Assembly: GCA_030549335.1 (NCBI GenBank)
Contig: CM060187.1
Span: 54,704,203-54,768,202, forward strand
Length of the DNA: 64,000 nt
Source: Pontederia crassipes
Taxonomy: Eukaryota > Streptophyta > Magnoliopsida > Commelinales > Pontederiaceae
Direction of reading: 5' to 3'
Under the pieces are notes generated by a model that made no database searches, was not told the DNA's origin, and saw only the letters and a list, made by a program, of their open reading frames with translations. A program made the translations under genes and the position numbers. Numbering within the stretch: the stretch's first letter is position 1; the number at the start of each line of letters is the position of its first letter. Shown one piece after another: positions 23,181 to 37,400 of the stretch.

Positions 23181-26100
23181 TCTTTTATAGTCAAGGGTTG
23201 GCCAAGTCAACTACTCATCCGGGCCCGATTTCGGGTTGGGCTTTATTCTACATATAATGCTTGCTGATCATAGAGCTATCAACAAAACCTCTATGTAAAA
23301 GGATACATCAAAATAACTAGTCTTTTCCTTCTAATTGCCTATTAACTAATCATCTAATTAATCACCTGTATTAATAAAAAGTTTTCCATGAAAAGAAAAT
23401 TTATATATTATGAATGTACCATCTTAAGGAATTTATAAAACATGGTATTTGCTTCACTACAAATAAAGTGGGAGGAAAGAGGGAAGAAAAGAGAGGAATA
23501 TTTTCTCAGGGAAAAAAAATTCAACCGAGTTACTTATGATTGAAACTTAATTCATTTTAGTCTGTATCCTGTTTTCACCGGAGAATAGGGAAGACCAACT
23601 GTAGCAACGTTCTCAATAACCATCCTATTACTATATAATAATAATAATTTGTTTGATTTTGTAGGTGAGAATTTGCAAGGAGGACACTTCTCCATCTATT
23701 TTATCTGAAAGACCAAAAAGTGATCTAACTGATTACTTGCTATTGGTTGAATTAAAAGGATGAGTGACACCATCGTCACTTCAAAAGAATATTGCTATGA
23801 GTAAATTATTCAACACCGGTAAGATGGAACAATAATAGAGGCACCTTAAAAAAAATATTGTTAGCAAAATGAGTTAGTAGCCGAATCTTCCTCGGCCTAA
23901 GAAGTGAAGTAGTACGCTAATTCTTTTGGGTCCTGTCACCTGTGATTAGTTCATAATCATTACTGGGCTACGATGATACCTGATCTATGTTACATGGTCT
24001 TTAATGTTGTTTTGAAAAGTTGGTAAATCACTTTAATTAAGAGCTCAATGTTCATACTTCATAACAAGCAGCAAATCAGAAGAATTTTTCCAGATATATA
24101 ATAGTGAAAAAATGTTTTCCAAATATATTCTACTGGATGGTTTTGATCTAAGTGATGTGGATGACAACCAATAATTTTTTTACAGGATTTTTGGAGAGTC
24201 AACTATATATGGCAATCAAGAGTTCCAATGACTTCTAATGCGCATGTGCTTACTTTTGACGATTATACCTCATTCAATGCTTACCCTTATTTTATCGTCA
24301 ACTTTCTGTAGATCCAATGGATCTTTTTTTCCCACTAATATGATTGGAAGATGGACATCTTCCTCAACATACATCTGTCGGCTTCAAAATTCAAATAAAA
24401 ATATCTAACTAAAATCTCAAATTTGAGTCTTTTAATTATATAATATTTTTATTAATTCGAAACGAATTTAATTAAATTAATTGAATTCAATAGTAAATCG
24501 ACTTTAACTTATAAACAGTGCACATTTTAATATCGCATAAATTAAATCGTGGCCATCGCATAAATTCACATTATTCTACATGTCCAACATCTCTTTATGA
24601 CACCTATTATGAACTCCCACCGACAGACTATGGTGTGACATGATGCTTTGGTAACATGGTCCTGTTCTTCCCATGATTTGACATCTCCCAACAGGATATG
24701 CTAACAAAGTGCTCCTCTCTGTAACATGAGAAACCAAAGTCAGATGTGTTCAGAAGGGAACGCCCCTGTTTCAGTGGTCACAAAAAAGGAGGTCGGAGTA
24801 AAGTGTTGTTTGGTATATTGATCCAATTTTCACCAAAATTTGAGATCCACCATATCGTAGTTTGATGTGTTACTCTCTCGATTGTTGTCATTTTGGTTCC
24901 TACCGTAGGCAAAGCATCTTAGCTAACCAAGAATTATGTCAATTTACGTTGAGAATATAAGAAGTGATAACTAAAAATAATTTACTTATTGCCTTCGCTT
25001 TCGTGATCATGGTATCCGTTTGAGATGAGACACTAATTTCCTTTGAAACACTATTATCGTTTCAAAACACATTATTACTAATTCATTTTATTTTATAAAG
25101 GTAATAGTTTTGGAGTGATAATAATAATTTTTAAAGCGACAATAGTGACTGCGTTGTATGAATACATAATATATCTCACCAACCCCAATTTAAGATTTGG
25201 TCTTGGATCCTCCTCAACACTCAACAGTACTTACGTACATGCACATCTCAAATTATCGACGCCTGTCTGGACATCACTTGCTCTAGATTTCTTTTTCCGG
25301 TCTAAAATTCTTCCACCACTCACTCAACACAACAGCGGTAAGATCTGTAGTACTCCACTCATATAAAATAGTCTAGAACTCCTTGCTTCTGACTTCAGCC
25401 AGCTCTCCGGCACTAGATTTATTGCATATCTCAGCACGTACTTAATGCAAGGCTCCCATCTTCATTGCATTCAATGCTCAAATGGTCAGATTGCATCGCT
25501 CCTTACCAGGATTTCCAGTAAGAGAGTGAGATTTGACATCTCAAAAGTAGTCTTAGCTTTCATCTCTATACATATTACATAATTAAGTCAGATCGAGAGC
25601 ACTTTACAGCGATCTCTGGTTTCCATGATTTAAAGTTAGCATGCAAGTTATGTATTTGCTGACGCAACTGGCATTGTGCAAATAACAGTAACCTAAGAAG
25701 AAACTAATGGAGCAGATCGATCGATGTGGACTCACCGATGGTGGCCGACCGGAAAGTAGTCCAGCCGTCGACGACGTTCCTGTTGCCCTTCACCAGCGTC
25801 TTGCCTATGCCATCGCCTATGAACATGAGGTTGATCTTGTTCGTCCCCACTTCCACATTTTCGAAGTACGCCCCGGCCTTGATGTAGATCACGAATCTCG
25901 ACTTCGTGTTGTTCGGCGCCGCCGCCACCGCGTCCGATATCGTCGTGAAGTTCCCGCTCCCGTCCTTCGCCACGATCAGGTCCGCCGACGTGGCGTTCGC
26001 CGCCGCCTGCAGCAGCAGCCGTTCCTTCGCCCCGATCCACTCCGGGAACCCAGAGTCGTCCACCTCCCCGTAGCCTTCCAGCGCCTCCCGCCCCGTCGAG

Positions 26101-26723
26101 CGTCCCGACCGCCGCTTCACCTTCTTCAGCATGGCAAGCGAGTTGCTGACGAGGTGCGAGACGTGGTATAGGCGCCGCTCGATGGCCGATCGGTACCCTC
26201 CTCCGGAGACGTACGCGAAGCCGTCGAGGCAGGTGTACTGGTTGGTGATGGCGGCTGAGAGCGCCGTCTGGACGTCGTCGATGTGGCGGGCAGTGTCGTT
26301 CGACTGGAGCCCCTTGTAAGCGGAGCGCAGCTCGCCGAGCGTCTGGTCGAAGAGATCGAGGCAGTCGGCGAGGGCGTGGCGCTGGCGCGGGTCCAGGCTC
26401 CAGGCGCGGTTATGGAGGTAGCTCGTGCAGTTCTCCTCGGAGGTGCGCACGGCCGCGGCCGTGCGGTCGAGGGTGTAGGTGATGACGTCGGACACAGACT
26501 TGGATTGAACGTCGGGGACGGAGGCGACGGTGGAGACGCAGAGGTCGCGGTAGAGCGTGCCATCGCAGTGGTCATCGGTGATGGCTTGGAGCTGGCGGCG
26601 GCGCTCATGGAGCCCTGCGTCGTAGTGCCTAGAGCTCAGTGGCTTCTGTGCCAAGAGGAAGAGGGAGGTGAAGGCAATGCATGTCAAGAAGAGTTGGACT
26701 CTTTTACTGTTGAGAGTCTGCAT
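22150..26723 (-). CDS. Type I pectinesterase with PMEI pro-region, 2 exons, 560 aa
   Basis: Exon 1 is 26723-25736 and exon 2 is 22844-22150 (1683 nt, phase 1 junction). The 2.9-kb intron is GT-AG. An N-terminal hydrophobic segment ([15 protein letters not shown]) acts as signal or anchor. A PMEI-like pro-region follows (about residues 40-190; Cys in [27 protein letters not shown]). The catalytic domain starts near DGSGNFTTI, with [20 protein letters not shown] (proton-donor Asp, about 376), VDFIFG (nucleophile Asp, about 397) and [12 protein letters not shown]. It removes methyl esters from homogalacturonan in the wall. The usual RRLL processing motif is replaced by KERLLLQ. The ATG at 26792 lies upstream of the TATA box, so 26723 was chosen. 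It shares its intron position with the pectinesterase at 38749. Confidence 0.93.
23111..23179. repeat. (AT)n microsatellite in the pectinesterase intron
   Basis: About 34 AT units, within the 2.9-kb intron (22845-25735). The rest of the intron shows nothing recognisable. Confidence 0.95.
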
Positions 26724-26766
26724 CGTGATCAGAGTACTTTGCAGAGAGAAAAGAAACGTTGGGGAA

Positions 26767-26774
26767 TATTTATA
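26767..26774 (-). promoter_or_regulatory. TATA box of the first pectinesterase
   Basis: The minus strand reads TATAAATA. Transcription would begin near 26740, just upstream of the ATG at 26723. Confidence 0.65.
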
Positions 26775-26824
26775 AGCAAAGTATGCATGCATACAATTAC
26801 ATGTACACTCGTATGCATATGAAC

Positions 26825-28490
26825 CATGTGAAGTAATAAATGTATGATTGTTTAAGCGCTTTAGACGGCTTTTAAATCTTTTCTAGGACTTCCTCCTAAG
26901 ATCTCTTTTGGGAGAAGGATAAACTTTCTTAGATATATTGTACCACAACATTTTCTAAAAATCTCTTTAAGACAACAAAAAATTTATATGAACTAGTATG
27001 CATGTGTTTGTGTTGGAAGGAATGGTGAGGATGCAAAGTGCATACTTCTCATTCAATATATATATTTGTTATAAGGGAGGTTCTAGAGGCCCCAAGTTTT
27101 GATTCACTATGTTTTGACAATAAAATGCTATATAAAAAAAAGGAATAAGAACAAAGGAAAGAACCGTGAATCACAAGTTGATAGTAGAATCATGAGTATG
27201 CAATGATTTTGGGGAATTATGTGAGAATATTTGATTGGTACGAGGAATAAAATGAGGATTTCTTTCATTTTTTGGGTTGAGAATGACCTGGGGATATGAT
27301 ACCCACTTTTCTGATAAAAAAAATTAGGACTCATTTGGATATTTGTGCAGGGATCAGATGACTTAATTAAGGTCAAATAAAAGAAGGAAAATCGAGATGA
27401 ATCAGAAGACTGCTAACAAAAAAAAAACGCAAATAAGGTGAATAAAATTATATTTAGATTAACCTCTAAAATCTAACTATTTGTATACTCCATTATATGT
27501 GCAGTGATCAAATGCTCTAGGCAGTTGGTCTCTTTCCTCTCGCCCTTATGGCTTTGAACAGTCCTTTGAGAAATTTGATATGTCATAGACAAATGATTTG
27601 GTATGGCACACTTTAGTCAAAAGATAATAGTTTTGATTTTTTGTTGGATCATTCTGAATATTGTGTTGGCAACTAAAAAAAATTTGTTCATTTATAGCCC
27701 TTAAAATTTTTAACATTGATTTTTTTCTTCAGTATCCGAAATTCAACTATATCTACTAATTTCATTGTCTTTAGTAAATGAAAATTCTATCATTTCGAAG
27801 TAATTTGGTAAGGGTGTAAAATAGGGAACTCAAAATAATAAATAAAACAACTAAAGAGTGTCCCTCGTTTTTCATAATGTGTATTTATGTTTTTGTACTA
27901 TAACACGTATGAATTGGTATAATATCGTTTATTAGCTAAAATAATAGTACGAAAGTTAACAAAATTTGGCGGAAGGGGTTAAATGTCGTTAAACGGTAAG
28001 TGATTGGTTTTACTTTTAAGAGTACATTACGATTACAAAATTAATGATATTTTTAACGGCTTAATTTCTTAAAAAAATTTGCTTAGCACGTCTATGTCAA
28101 TATCGTCGATCTAGTAAGTAGCTAAAAAAATTCTTCATTAATTATCCTCGTGGTAGGCTTGGTTAAATTAAAGTGGTGTTAGTATTTAGCGACATAAACT
28201 TTTTGAAAAATTAATTAAGAGGAAAGACAAAAAAAAATCGTTTTATAAGTTAGGAGTTAAATAGCATAAATGGTTGGTACAATATAAGTTTTAAAAGATA
28301 ACGTAGAAGGAATAGGACATGAAAAAGAAAAAGAAAAGGGTATATAGTATTTTTCCTTTGAAATGGAAGAATTATTAGCAACATGACATATGAATTAAAA
28401 TATTTTAATTCTACACTTGCTTTTTTTCATTTTAAGCTCCTTTTATTTACTAGATCTGTATCCTCCCTTTAATCTTTTTATATAAAAAAT
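26825..28490. other. AT-rich intergenic DNA, no gene seen
   Basis: Upstream flank of the first pectinesterase. No supported frame and no paired repeats noticed. Confidence 0.45.
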
Positions 28491-28497
28491 GGATTAC

Positions 28498-28698
<201 letters not shown>

Positions 28699-28699
28699 G

Positions 28700-31379
28700 C
28701 GTACTACCACAATAAGTGGTAACACTATGTGATCACGCGCCCAACCCCGGTCGAATCTGAGCTGGCCGCTGATCAACAAATGAGATGGGCCCTGATGTAA
28801 AACCGGCTCGATTGAGCAAGATTGGTTCAATTCAACGTGTGAACCGGCTAGTTCGTATAACAACCTAATGCCCTATTGCAAGTTCGGTGGTGAGCGAGCT
28901 CCGAGGGCTGAAGAGATCGATGGCGACAGCGAGCGTGTTCGAGGGCGGCAGGGAGTATTTTCGAGATGGCGACGATGTGCAATCAGGCGAGTTTAACTCG
29001 AGTGCGAGAATCGCTCTACGTGATAGACAAGTGGGCTACGCCTAGAGCGAGAAGGCAAGCGCGTGTCCGTGACACGAAGCGTGAAGCCTCGCGGCATCAG
29101 TGCCGCTCAACTTATAGCCCTCGACCGTTCAGCGTCAAAAATATGGAACACATGCAGCCGCCCCGCACTGTGTAATATTACGGAGTACCAAATTATCCGC
29201 CCCTAAAGCATTTATATTGTAAGGTCGTCCTTATGAATGACCAATTAGGTAATGTTCCCGTAGGGTACGTCTTTTGCATCTTCAATATGTAATAAGACTC
29301 ATATACTTACGGTACACTGGGAGGAGTTCATTAGTGCCTTTCGAGGCCCAATTGTATGATATGTTTCATCATATTTAATACAAGTAAACTTTCCTTTAAT
29401 TCTAGTGTCATGATCTTGAGCGTGGGGTGGCAACTCACATCGGTGTCCCTTCGTGGCGTCACGTGGTCCCTTCGTCGCCCCTTCGAACTTTAAGCGCCCA
29501 AGCGCTTGCATTGGTACCGCAACGCACTAATGCCACGGTCTCGTGACGAGTAGTCCAACATTGTAGTCATGTCCGTGATTGAATGTTTATAAGAGCGACT
29601 CTCGATATAGTCGTCTCGATCATAAAACTTCCATTGCAAACTCAAAATAGGCTTGGCTAAGTGCCTATCCGCCTATCGTCACACGTGATCTAGTGTCCGA
29701 GAATGATTCCGTGATACGTGCACGGTAACCAAGCGGACGGGCATGTTCGGAGGCCGCTCCTATGGCTCCCAACGAGGGAGAAGGAGACAATGCAAAGTAG
29801 GAGGAGCAGCAACCGATCTGTGCGACGGAGGAGGAGACGTTGGGGGAGGGTGAAGGAGACACTGCGGAGGAGGAGCAATGACCGATCTGCACATTGATGG
29901 AGAAGGAGAGCTTGAACCGCTGCACACGATATAATCGTTGCGCCCATCTTATCCGTCAATCAGCGCTCATTTCAAATCCGATGGCCCTAGAGATATGATC
30001 GCATCACGCTACAACTTTTCGTCATAACATATTAATATTCCTCTCTCTCTATATATATAATATATTACTAGATTTAGAAATCGTGTACAAGTTGTTAACA
30101 AAATAAAAAAAAAAGAGCAAGTGCTTTTTTTTCTAAGAAAGAATCTCCCGAATAAACACGGCAACATTTTTCCTCGTGTCATGTGATTAATTAAGATTAT
30201 TATAATAAGATAATTAAACTGTATTAGCTCTCCTCTTATTAGTATAAATCAGATGTGTCCTTTCCGGTTGGACCCATTGTTCTGTTATTGCTGTGGACCT
30301 TGATGTCCACAGGAGAGCACTGTATAGTCCCGTCTTCAATGCCAATCTCATGGTCGGGTCCACTAGTTTCATTTATAAAAATATATTTTTTTTTAAAACA
30401 ATTACAACATGCGTATACATCTGAAAATTAATATGTACGCATATGAAAATTAGGATGAACATATTTTATTTAAAAATAGTTCTTAATTACAATATGTGTA
30501 TACATATGAAAACTAATTTAAAATTCTATCAATTTAGTTACACTTATATCAAAATAAGTGAAAGGCATACCATATAAAATTAACAATCGAATTAAAATAA
30601 TTTAACAAATAACATATACAGAATATTAATAAATTGTGGGATAAAAAGTTCGTATTTTGAAAATGTGTTCCGAAAAATTCATAATTGTCCTAACCTAAAA
30701 TCAGATTAAATTCTTTAGATTTTCCAAAATTAAAATCGTTCCAATACTTATATTTGTTTCTTAATTTCTTAAGGTCCTGTTTAGTACACGAACAACTTAG
30801 TTCTCATTTTTATTATCAAACATTAGGTTTACAGCCATGTGGATCTCACAATATGAAAAAAAGTAGAGAAAAATTTTTTTTGCTCTACTATTAAAAGAGC
30901 ATATGAGAATAAATACATATTATTCTAAAACTTATTAACCTCCTCCTTCAACTTTCCCCATTTGGAAACTTTTTCTCTCCTTTGTTAAACAATTGTCGTG
31001 CTCTAGACATAAAACAATGCTACGCTTGTTTTTTTTTCTCAAAATATAAAAGGTTGAATTGGATTTTTCCTCGACTCTACGGTTTTGTGTGGTTCGATTT
31101 GATTCACGTTGATCTAATGGTCATTCAAGTTTTATATTAACTAATTTATCTTTTATATCGGAATCTAGAAATTTACGGTATACTTAATTCCGATATTTTT
31201 CTTTATTTCTTTAAATATCTATAATGTCTAAAAGTGTATAATAACACTTAATTAAATTGATATTAAACAAAATATAAATAAATTGCGACTAATTTAGAAA
31301 GACGAGAAAATGAACTCTAGTTGACCCTATTTAACAATATAATAAAGCCGTTGATCACTTAAACTGTAATAGGCCAAAT
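28700..31379. other. Intergenic DNA with a GC-richer block at about 28730-30000
   Basis: The block 28730-30000 is clearly richer in G and C than its flanks and has repeat-like composition, but no coding similarity or terminal repeats were found. A decayed retroelement is one possibility. From 30030 the DNA is AT-rich again. Confidence 0.3.
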
Positions 31380-32073
31380 GTTTTGAGAACCGGACTGATG
31401 ATCAGATTGGATTTTTTATTGGGTCGCGATTGGACTGATCCGATCGGATTTCACCGGATTGAACCATATTTTATTAAAATAATAGTATTTATAATAATTA
31501 CAAATATATAATATAAGTTATATGATATAGTATATGAATGTTATACTAATGATCTATTAATAATATTAAAAATTAATATAACATGTTTTTTATTTATTAA
31601 AAGTTTTAAAAATGATTAATATATAAATATAAATAGATTATTATTAATTTTATATCTATTATTTATTGATGATAGATGCTATATTAATAAATTTTATCTT
31701 AAATTATTCTTATTTATTGATTAATATAGTATATTCTTTTTATTTTCTTTATTTATGCTTTTTGATATTTTTTCATTTTAATGTTATTCAATTTTAAATA
31801 CTTATCTTTTTTATTTCAATTCTTATTTAATTTTATACCTATCATATTACCTCTTTTTAACCTTTTTTATATTCCTTTACTTTTTTCCCTTTTTAACTTT
31901 CCTATTTTTGTCATTTTTATTTTTTTTCAAATTTTTAATTGAATCGATTGGTCATTTCAATTGGTCTTTTTATTTAATGTAAAAAATAGTTTTGATATCA
32001 AATCGAATTAAATTTTTGGCCGGTTTATAATTAAACCAATTGAACCGGACGATCCGGTCCGATTTTGATAACA
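31380..32073. mobile_element. Diverged TIR transposon remnant, non-autonomous
   Basis: The left end (GTTTTGAGAACCGGACTGAT near 31380) pairs loosely in inverse with the right end (CCGGTCCGATTTTGATAACATT near 32052-32073). ACCGG-rich subterminal sequence faces inward at both sides, and the interior is AT-rich without coding sequence. No clear target duplication was found, so superfamily and exact ends are uncertain. Confidence 0.5.
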
Positions 32074-32074
32074 T

Positions 32075-33334
32075 TATACAGACCCTTCAATTTGTCATCA
32101 TCACCTTTCTCTTTATTTTTGTTATTGTTTGTGTTCTTGCTTTTCTTTATACTTTCCATATAATTTTCAGGTTCTTGTGTGATACGTAGTTTCAAACAAA
32201 ATCAATGACTAACTCATTTGAAAAATTGCGTTGAGTGTTTGATCAATTTTTTTAAAAGTTTAAATAATTAAAAAAGTAGCATAATCTATTATATATTTTA
32301 ACACTCTTTTATATGTGACTTTGTTGACAATTTTGATTTTGATTTAGCTCATCCGAACACGTGAACAATAAAATGAGAAAATAATTTTTTAATAAGAGCC
32401 CAACGAAGTTTAAAAGATTCAAATAGCATGTTAAATTTATTGTGGTGTTGACCAATTTTTTGAAAGATTAAGCAACATCATTATTCTATATTTAATATTT
32501 TTAAAAAATTGAGATGCTGATTTATGTAATTTTTTTTATGTTCTTCAAAATTCAAGTTATCTTCTTACGAAATAGTCAAGATGGTGATTTCATCATCATT
32601 GCTTCAGGTAAAGTTTCAAAAGCATTTCTTTTGCTCACCGCATATTGTGGTTTTCGTTATCATGGCCTTTTTAAAGACGATTTAATTATTTCTTTTACAT
32701 ATAATACATTGATCATACATTTTATGCTAAAACATATCTTAATAATCAAAACCAATGTCGTACTTCCAAAATTACAGAAAATTCGACTATTTTTATTTGT
32801 AAATTTTCACTATTTGTGATTGTTATTGTAAATTACTAATTAATTATTATGCATATATTACCCTTGGGAAAAATCAATTAAAACTTTAAATTGTATGTTT
32901 CATCATATCGATTAACAAAATTATAACGCCTAAATGCTTATGTAAACAATAAAATGTAATTCTTGGATTTGGTAAAATAGTTGGGATCAACTATGTTGGA
33001 AAGAAATTAGAGAAAGGTACCAAATATGATAGACATAAGACATGGTTAATAGTGCAAGATACTCCAAAAAATAGGATGATTATAACGCCATTCTGTTAAA
33101 CAATAATAAAAGAAATCCAATAGTAATAGAATAAAGTGATAATTGATATTTTTTGGAGTGTAAATCAGTAAATGAGACACCCACCTAGAAAGAAAATCAA
33201 TTGACGTAATGGGGGAGGGGAAGGGACGGGCGGGCTTAGAAATTTTTTTAGGTGGGCCACCGTTAACAATTTTTTTTAATAATGAACAATAGATAGATAT
33301 TAATTAATTTTGTCATGTATAACTTAACTTAAAA
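32075..33334. other. AT-rich intergenic DNA, no gene seen
   Basis: A 101-codon frame (32514-32819) has AT-driven composition and no domain. Confidence 0.4.
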
Positions 33335-33344
33335 GTAACTAAAA

Positions 33345-34487
33345 TAGTAAATTACACCAAACGCCCTTAGGTTTGCACAACAATATCCTCCAACTTCACT
33401 TTATAATTAAAACAAATGTCCTTAATCTTTTAACGTGTTTCACCCGATACTCTCTTTACATGGGATAGTCGATTTTCCGATTTTTCGTTGACGTGACGTC
33501 CACGTGACCATCTCCTCTCTCCTCTACACAAATAGTCATCTGACGTGACATGCTCTGACGTGGCACATAAAATTACACAAATGCTCTCCAACTTTATGGC
33601 TTGCTCAGCGATACCCTCCAACTTCACTTTGTAACACAAATGTCCTTCATCTTTTAATACATTTCACCTGATACCCTCTTTACTTGTGACAGATGGTTTT
33701 CTGATTTTTCATCAACGTGGCGTCGACGTAGCCATCTCCTCTCTCCTCCATGCAAATAGCCGTCCGACGTGGTATGCTCCGTCGTGGCACCACATATTAA
33801 AACATCTTACTTACCGTAAATTGACCACTCATTGTTAAAATTATTTCATTATTTCCCTCTTTGTCGTCATTTGCGTGAAACCTCCTTCGCCATTCACACT
33901 CCTTCGTTGTTCGTTCTCCTTCGTCGTTCGCTTTCTTCATCGTTCACTTTTCGCATTCGTCGGCCGTCATCTTTGTCCAAATTGGTATAATTTTATGTGC
34001 AATTGGTGAGCAAACTTTAAAGTTGGAGGATATTTTATGTAATTTTATGTGTCACATCGGAGCATGCCACGTCGGATGTCTATTTGCGTGGAGGATAAAG
34101 GAGATGACCACGTGTACGTCACGTCGATAAAAAAATTGGAAAACCGACTGTCACAAAGTAAAGAGGGCATCAGGTGAAATGTATTAAAAGATAAAGGACA
34201 TTTGTGTAGTGAAGTTGGAGGGTATCGCTGAGCAAATTTTAAAGTTGGAGTGCATTGGTGTAATTTTATGTGCCACGTCAGAGCATGCCATGTCGGACGA
34301 TTATTTGCATGGAGAAGAAAGGAGATGACCACGTGGACGCCACGTCGACGAAAAACCAACTATCCCAGGTAAAGAGGGCATCAAGTGAAACGCGTTAAAA
34401 GATGAATGGCATTTGTGTTACAAAGTGAAGTTGGAGGGTATCGCTGAGCAAATCTTAAAGTTGAAAAGCATTTGGTGTAATTTATCC
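33345..34487. mobile_element. Foldback MULE-type element with duplicated arms, 1.1 kb
   Basis: Flanked by a perfect direct repeat GTAACTAAAA (33335-33344 and 34488-34497), consistent with a 9-10 bp MULE-type duplication. The ends pair as TAGTAAATTACACC and, inverted, GGATAAATTACACC. Each arm has two related tandem units of about 230 bp built from CCTCCAACTTCACTTT, ATTTCACCTGATACCCTCTTTAC and GACGTGGCACATAAAATTAC. The right arm repeats them in inverse. Only about 200 bp of unpaired sequence (33791-33990) separates the arms. No coding sequence. Confidence 0.85.
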
Positions 34488-34499
34488 GTAACTAAAACT

Positions 34500-37400
34500 T
34501 TTTCAAATTTCCAATTTTATAATATGAAAACTTTTGGAAATATAATAGCAAATCATGTTGCTCGCATTGAATAGTATCATACTCATCAAAAGGTCAAATC
34601 TCATTTAATTCTTATTAAAATAATATTTTTTCTCTTAATTATTATTCGTGATGGACTGAATTAAATTAAAATTATCATAAGTCCAAACAAAAGAAAAAGT
34701 ATTAAGTTGCTTTTCTTAGAACTTAACCGTTTAAAAAAAAATTGAGCACATCAATTTGAACATGGTGTTAAAACCAATCAAGAGTTCGCTCTTATTAAGA
34801 AAAAAAAATTCTCGCTTTGTTATCCACGTGATGATGAGTTGGGTTAAATCAAATTATCATTAACTCGTATATGAGACAGAATGTTAAAAATATAAAATTA
34901 TTTTTAATTGTTAGCTCATCAAATTTAACATGACGAATCATTTTGTATTATAAAATTTGATGACTCATTTATCATGACATATGTTCGTAAGGTTAAGAAA
35001 AGAAATGGTGCTGGTGCTGGGAGAGGTTGGAGGATGGGGTCCCTGTGTACGTCGATAAACTAACTTTTTAATAGCATCTTTTCCGATTATATATTAAAGA
35101 TTGCATAAGTAGATATTAATTAATTACTGGCAAATTCTGAACCCAAACAAGGAAAAAGTATATATACTGATTCTATCAACGCCTTTGTTTGTAAAATGTA
35201 GATTGCATCACACTGTTAATTAGCATTTAACGTTGTAGATGATGATTAGTGTGATTTATTTTTCGGTGGAATTATCTAGCTAGATTTAATTTCAAGAATT
35301 TCTATACATACAACTCTACGCCAAAGCGCACTTATCATTACAATGTAAAAAAAGTGACAACGCTACTTATTAAGGATACTTAAAGTGTTCATAAGTAGTT
35401 TAATATCTGAAATTGATTTTAAAAATAAATAATTACATATTTGATAATAAAACTTATAATTATTATTTTAATTAAATGATAAAAGTTTTTAATATTGTAA
35501 CATATTATAGACGTGAAAAATATGTATATTTTAAAGATAAAATAGTGCATTGATTGATTAAATTGATCATTTTTTTCTCCCACAAAATAAGTTGGAGTAT
35601 CAATTTTTTTCTAATTTATAAACAAATAAAATAAGCGCTTATCAACTTTTTTTAAATTATCAAATAGAGAGAAAATTTTAAAATTATTTATAAATCATTT
35701 TGATTGATTTGTAAGTTTAACCAAATAATTCTAACACTAAAAAAGCAAGAGACATATAACAAAGTAAGAGAAAAAAATAACTCTAATATATTTTAACTAT
35801 CTTAAAGTTCAATGCAAAAATGTTTTGCATGTATAAAGTAACAACTAAGTAATATCCAAGAAAACCAAAAACTAATCGTTAACTAACATAGAAGTAATTA
35901 AAGTGAAAATTCAATAGAATGAAGGTCTAAGATTAGCTGAAATATCCGAATGAGTAATTATTTAATTAAGTTTAAAGAATATTATTGGGAATAAATATTA
36001 TTATACAAGTTACTGTAATGTTATATTATTCAAGTAGTTTATTCTATCATATTTTAGCTTATTATATAATATATTTTAAAGAATAAAGTAATTACAAAAA
36101 TTATGAGAAGAGATAAATGGAACAATAAAAGATAAGGAAATGAAAAGAAGAGATAGCAAAAATAATAAAACAATGATGTCAAGAGGCTTCGTAACGAAAC
36201 CAGCACCTCATCAAGTCCAATAATTCCAGCACCATAACAAAAGTTTAAGTTAAAATTGACGAGTTCACTACTTTACACCTTCTATGTACGACTTCAACCA
36301 ATTTTAACGAACAAAAGCGTATCCAATTTCGATTTTACATCAAATTACGAGTTTACAACGACTCAACTCAATTTTCGTACCTTAGAAACATAAACTCGAA
36401 CGATTTTAAGTATTAAATATGCGATTTTAACAATCTTGCTTTAGATCATTCGATTTAAATAATAAAATAAAATGTGAAAGCAAAATCAACTAGTCCAAGT
36501 CATTCAAATACATGAATTAAAAATGATATCGTAACATGATAATAAAAATATAAAAAGATGCTCAAATAATAGAAATTAAGTTTTGAGCAAGGAAGAAAGG
36601 GTATGAACAATATCGGGTAATGTGCCTCTTTTTTTTTTAAAAAAAATCTGGAATTTTGGGATTTCAATTTTTTGTTATGTACATTTTAATAGTGAATTTG
36701 GAACGAGTTATTATTTTTATAAGTGAAAATTCCAATATTAACGACATGTAAAAAGGATACCGAAATTAGATAAAATCACAATCCTCCGTTCATAGGGAAA
36801 AAAATATAAGGTAAACATGGACATAATCAAATTTCATTTTTTTTTCCAATAGAGTAAAAAATCACGAATTTAGCACATGAAACATTAAATAAATTAAGAC
36901 AGATTGGACACACAGACATTCTATTGATTTGAATCAAGTTACAATAACGTTTATGTGAAATGTCGTTGCAGTACCAAAATCCTTTTTTTCTGAGCTTGTT
37001 CAAAAGACATGTTATTAAAAAGTGTGAATAACATGGGATCTTAAATTTGGTCAGATGACAGATTGGCTCGATTGTGGTCAAATTCTTTCGGCTAATTGTA
37101 GCTGCTCAACAGTCTTTAACTTCATTTGGAAGAAGAAAAAGAACAGCATTAATACTCAAGTGCAAGTCTTCCCTGCCTAACTATTGCTGGCAAACAGATG
37201 CAGCAGCTTCCTCTCAGCCTCTCTCTGATATTACCGTGTATCAGACGGATCCTATGTCCCCTTTTTGTCAGTGTTCTTCCAGATCTTCAGTCACAGTGAC
37301 ATGTGTGGATACCAGACCAATAATTTGAACAAATGGAACGAATAAATTAGTTCCCCTACATGCACACAACATAATATATAGATCCAGTCTCAAACAATTA

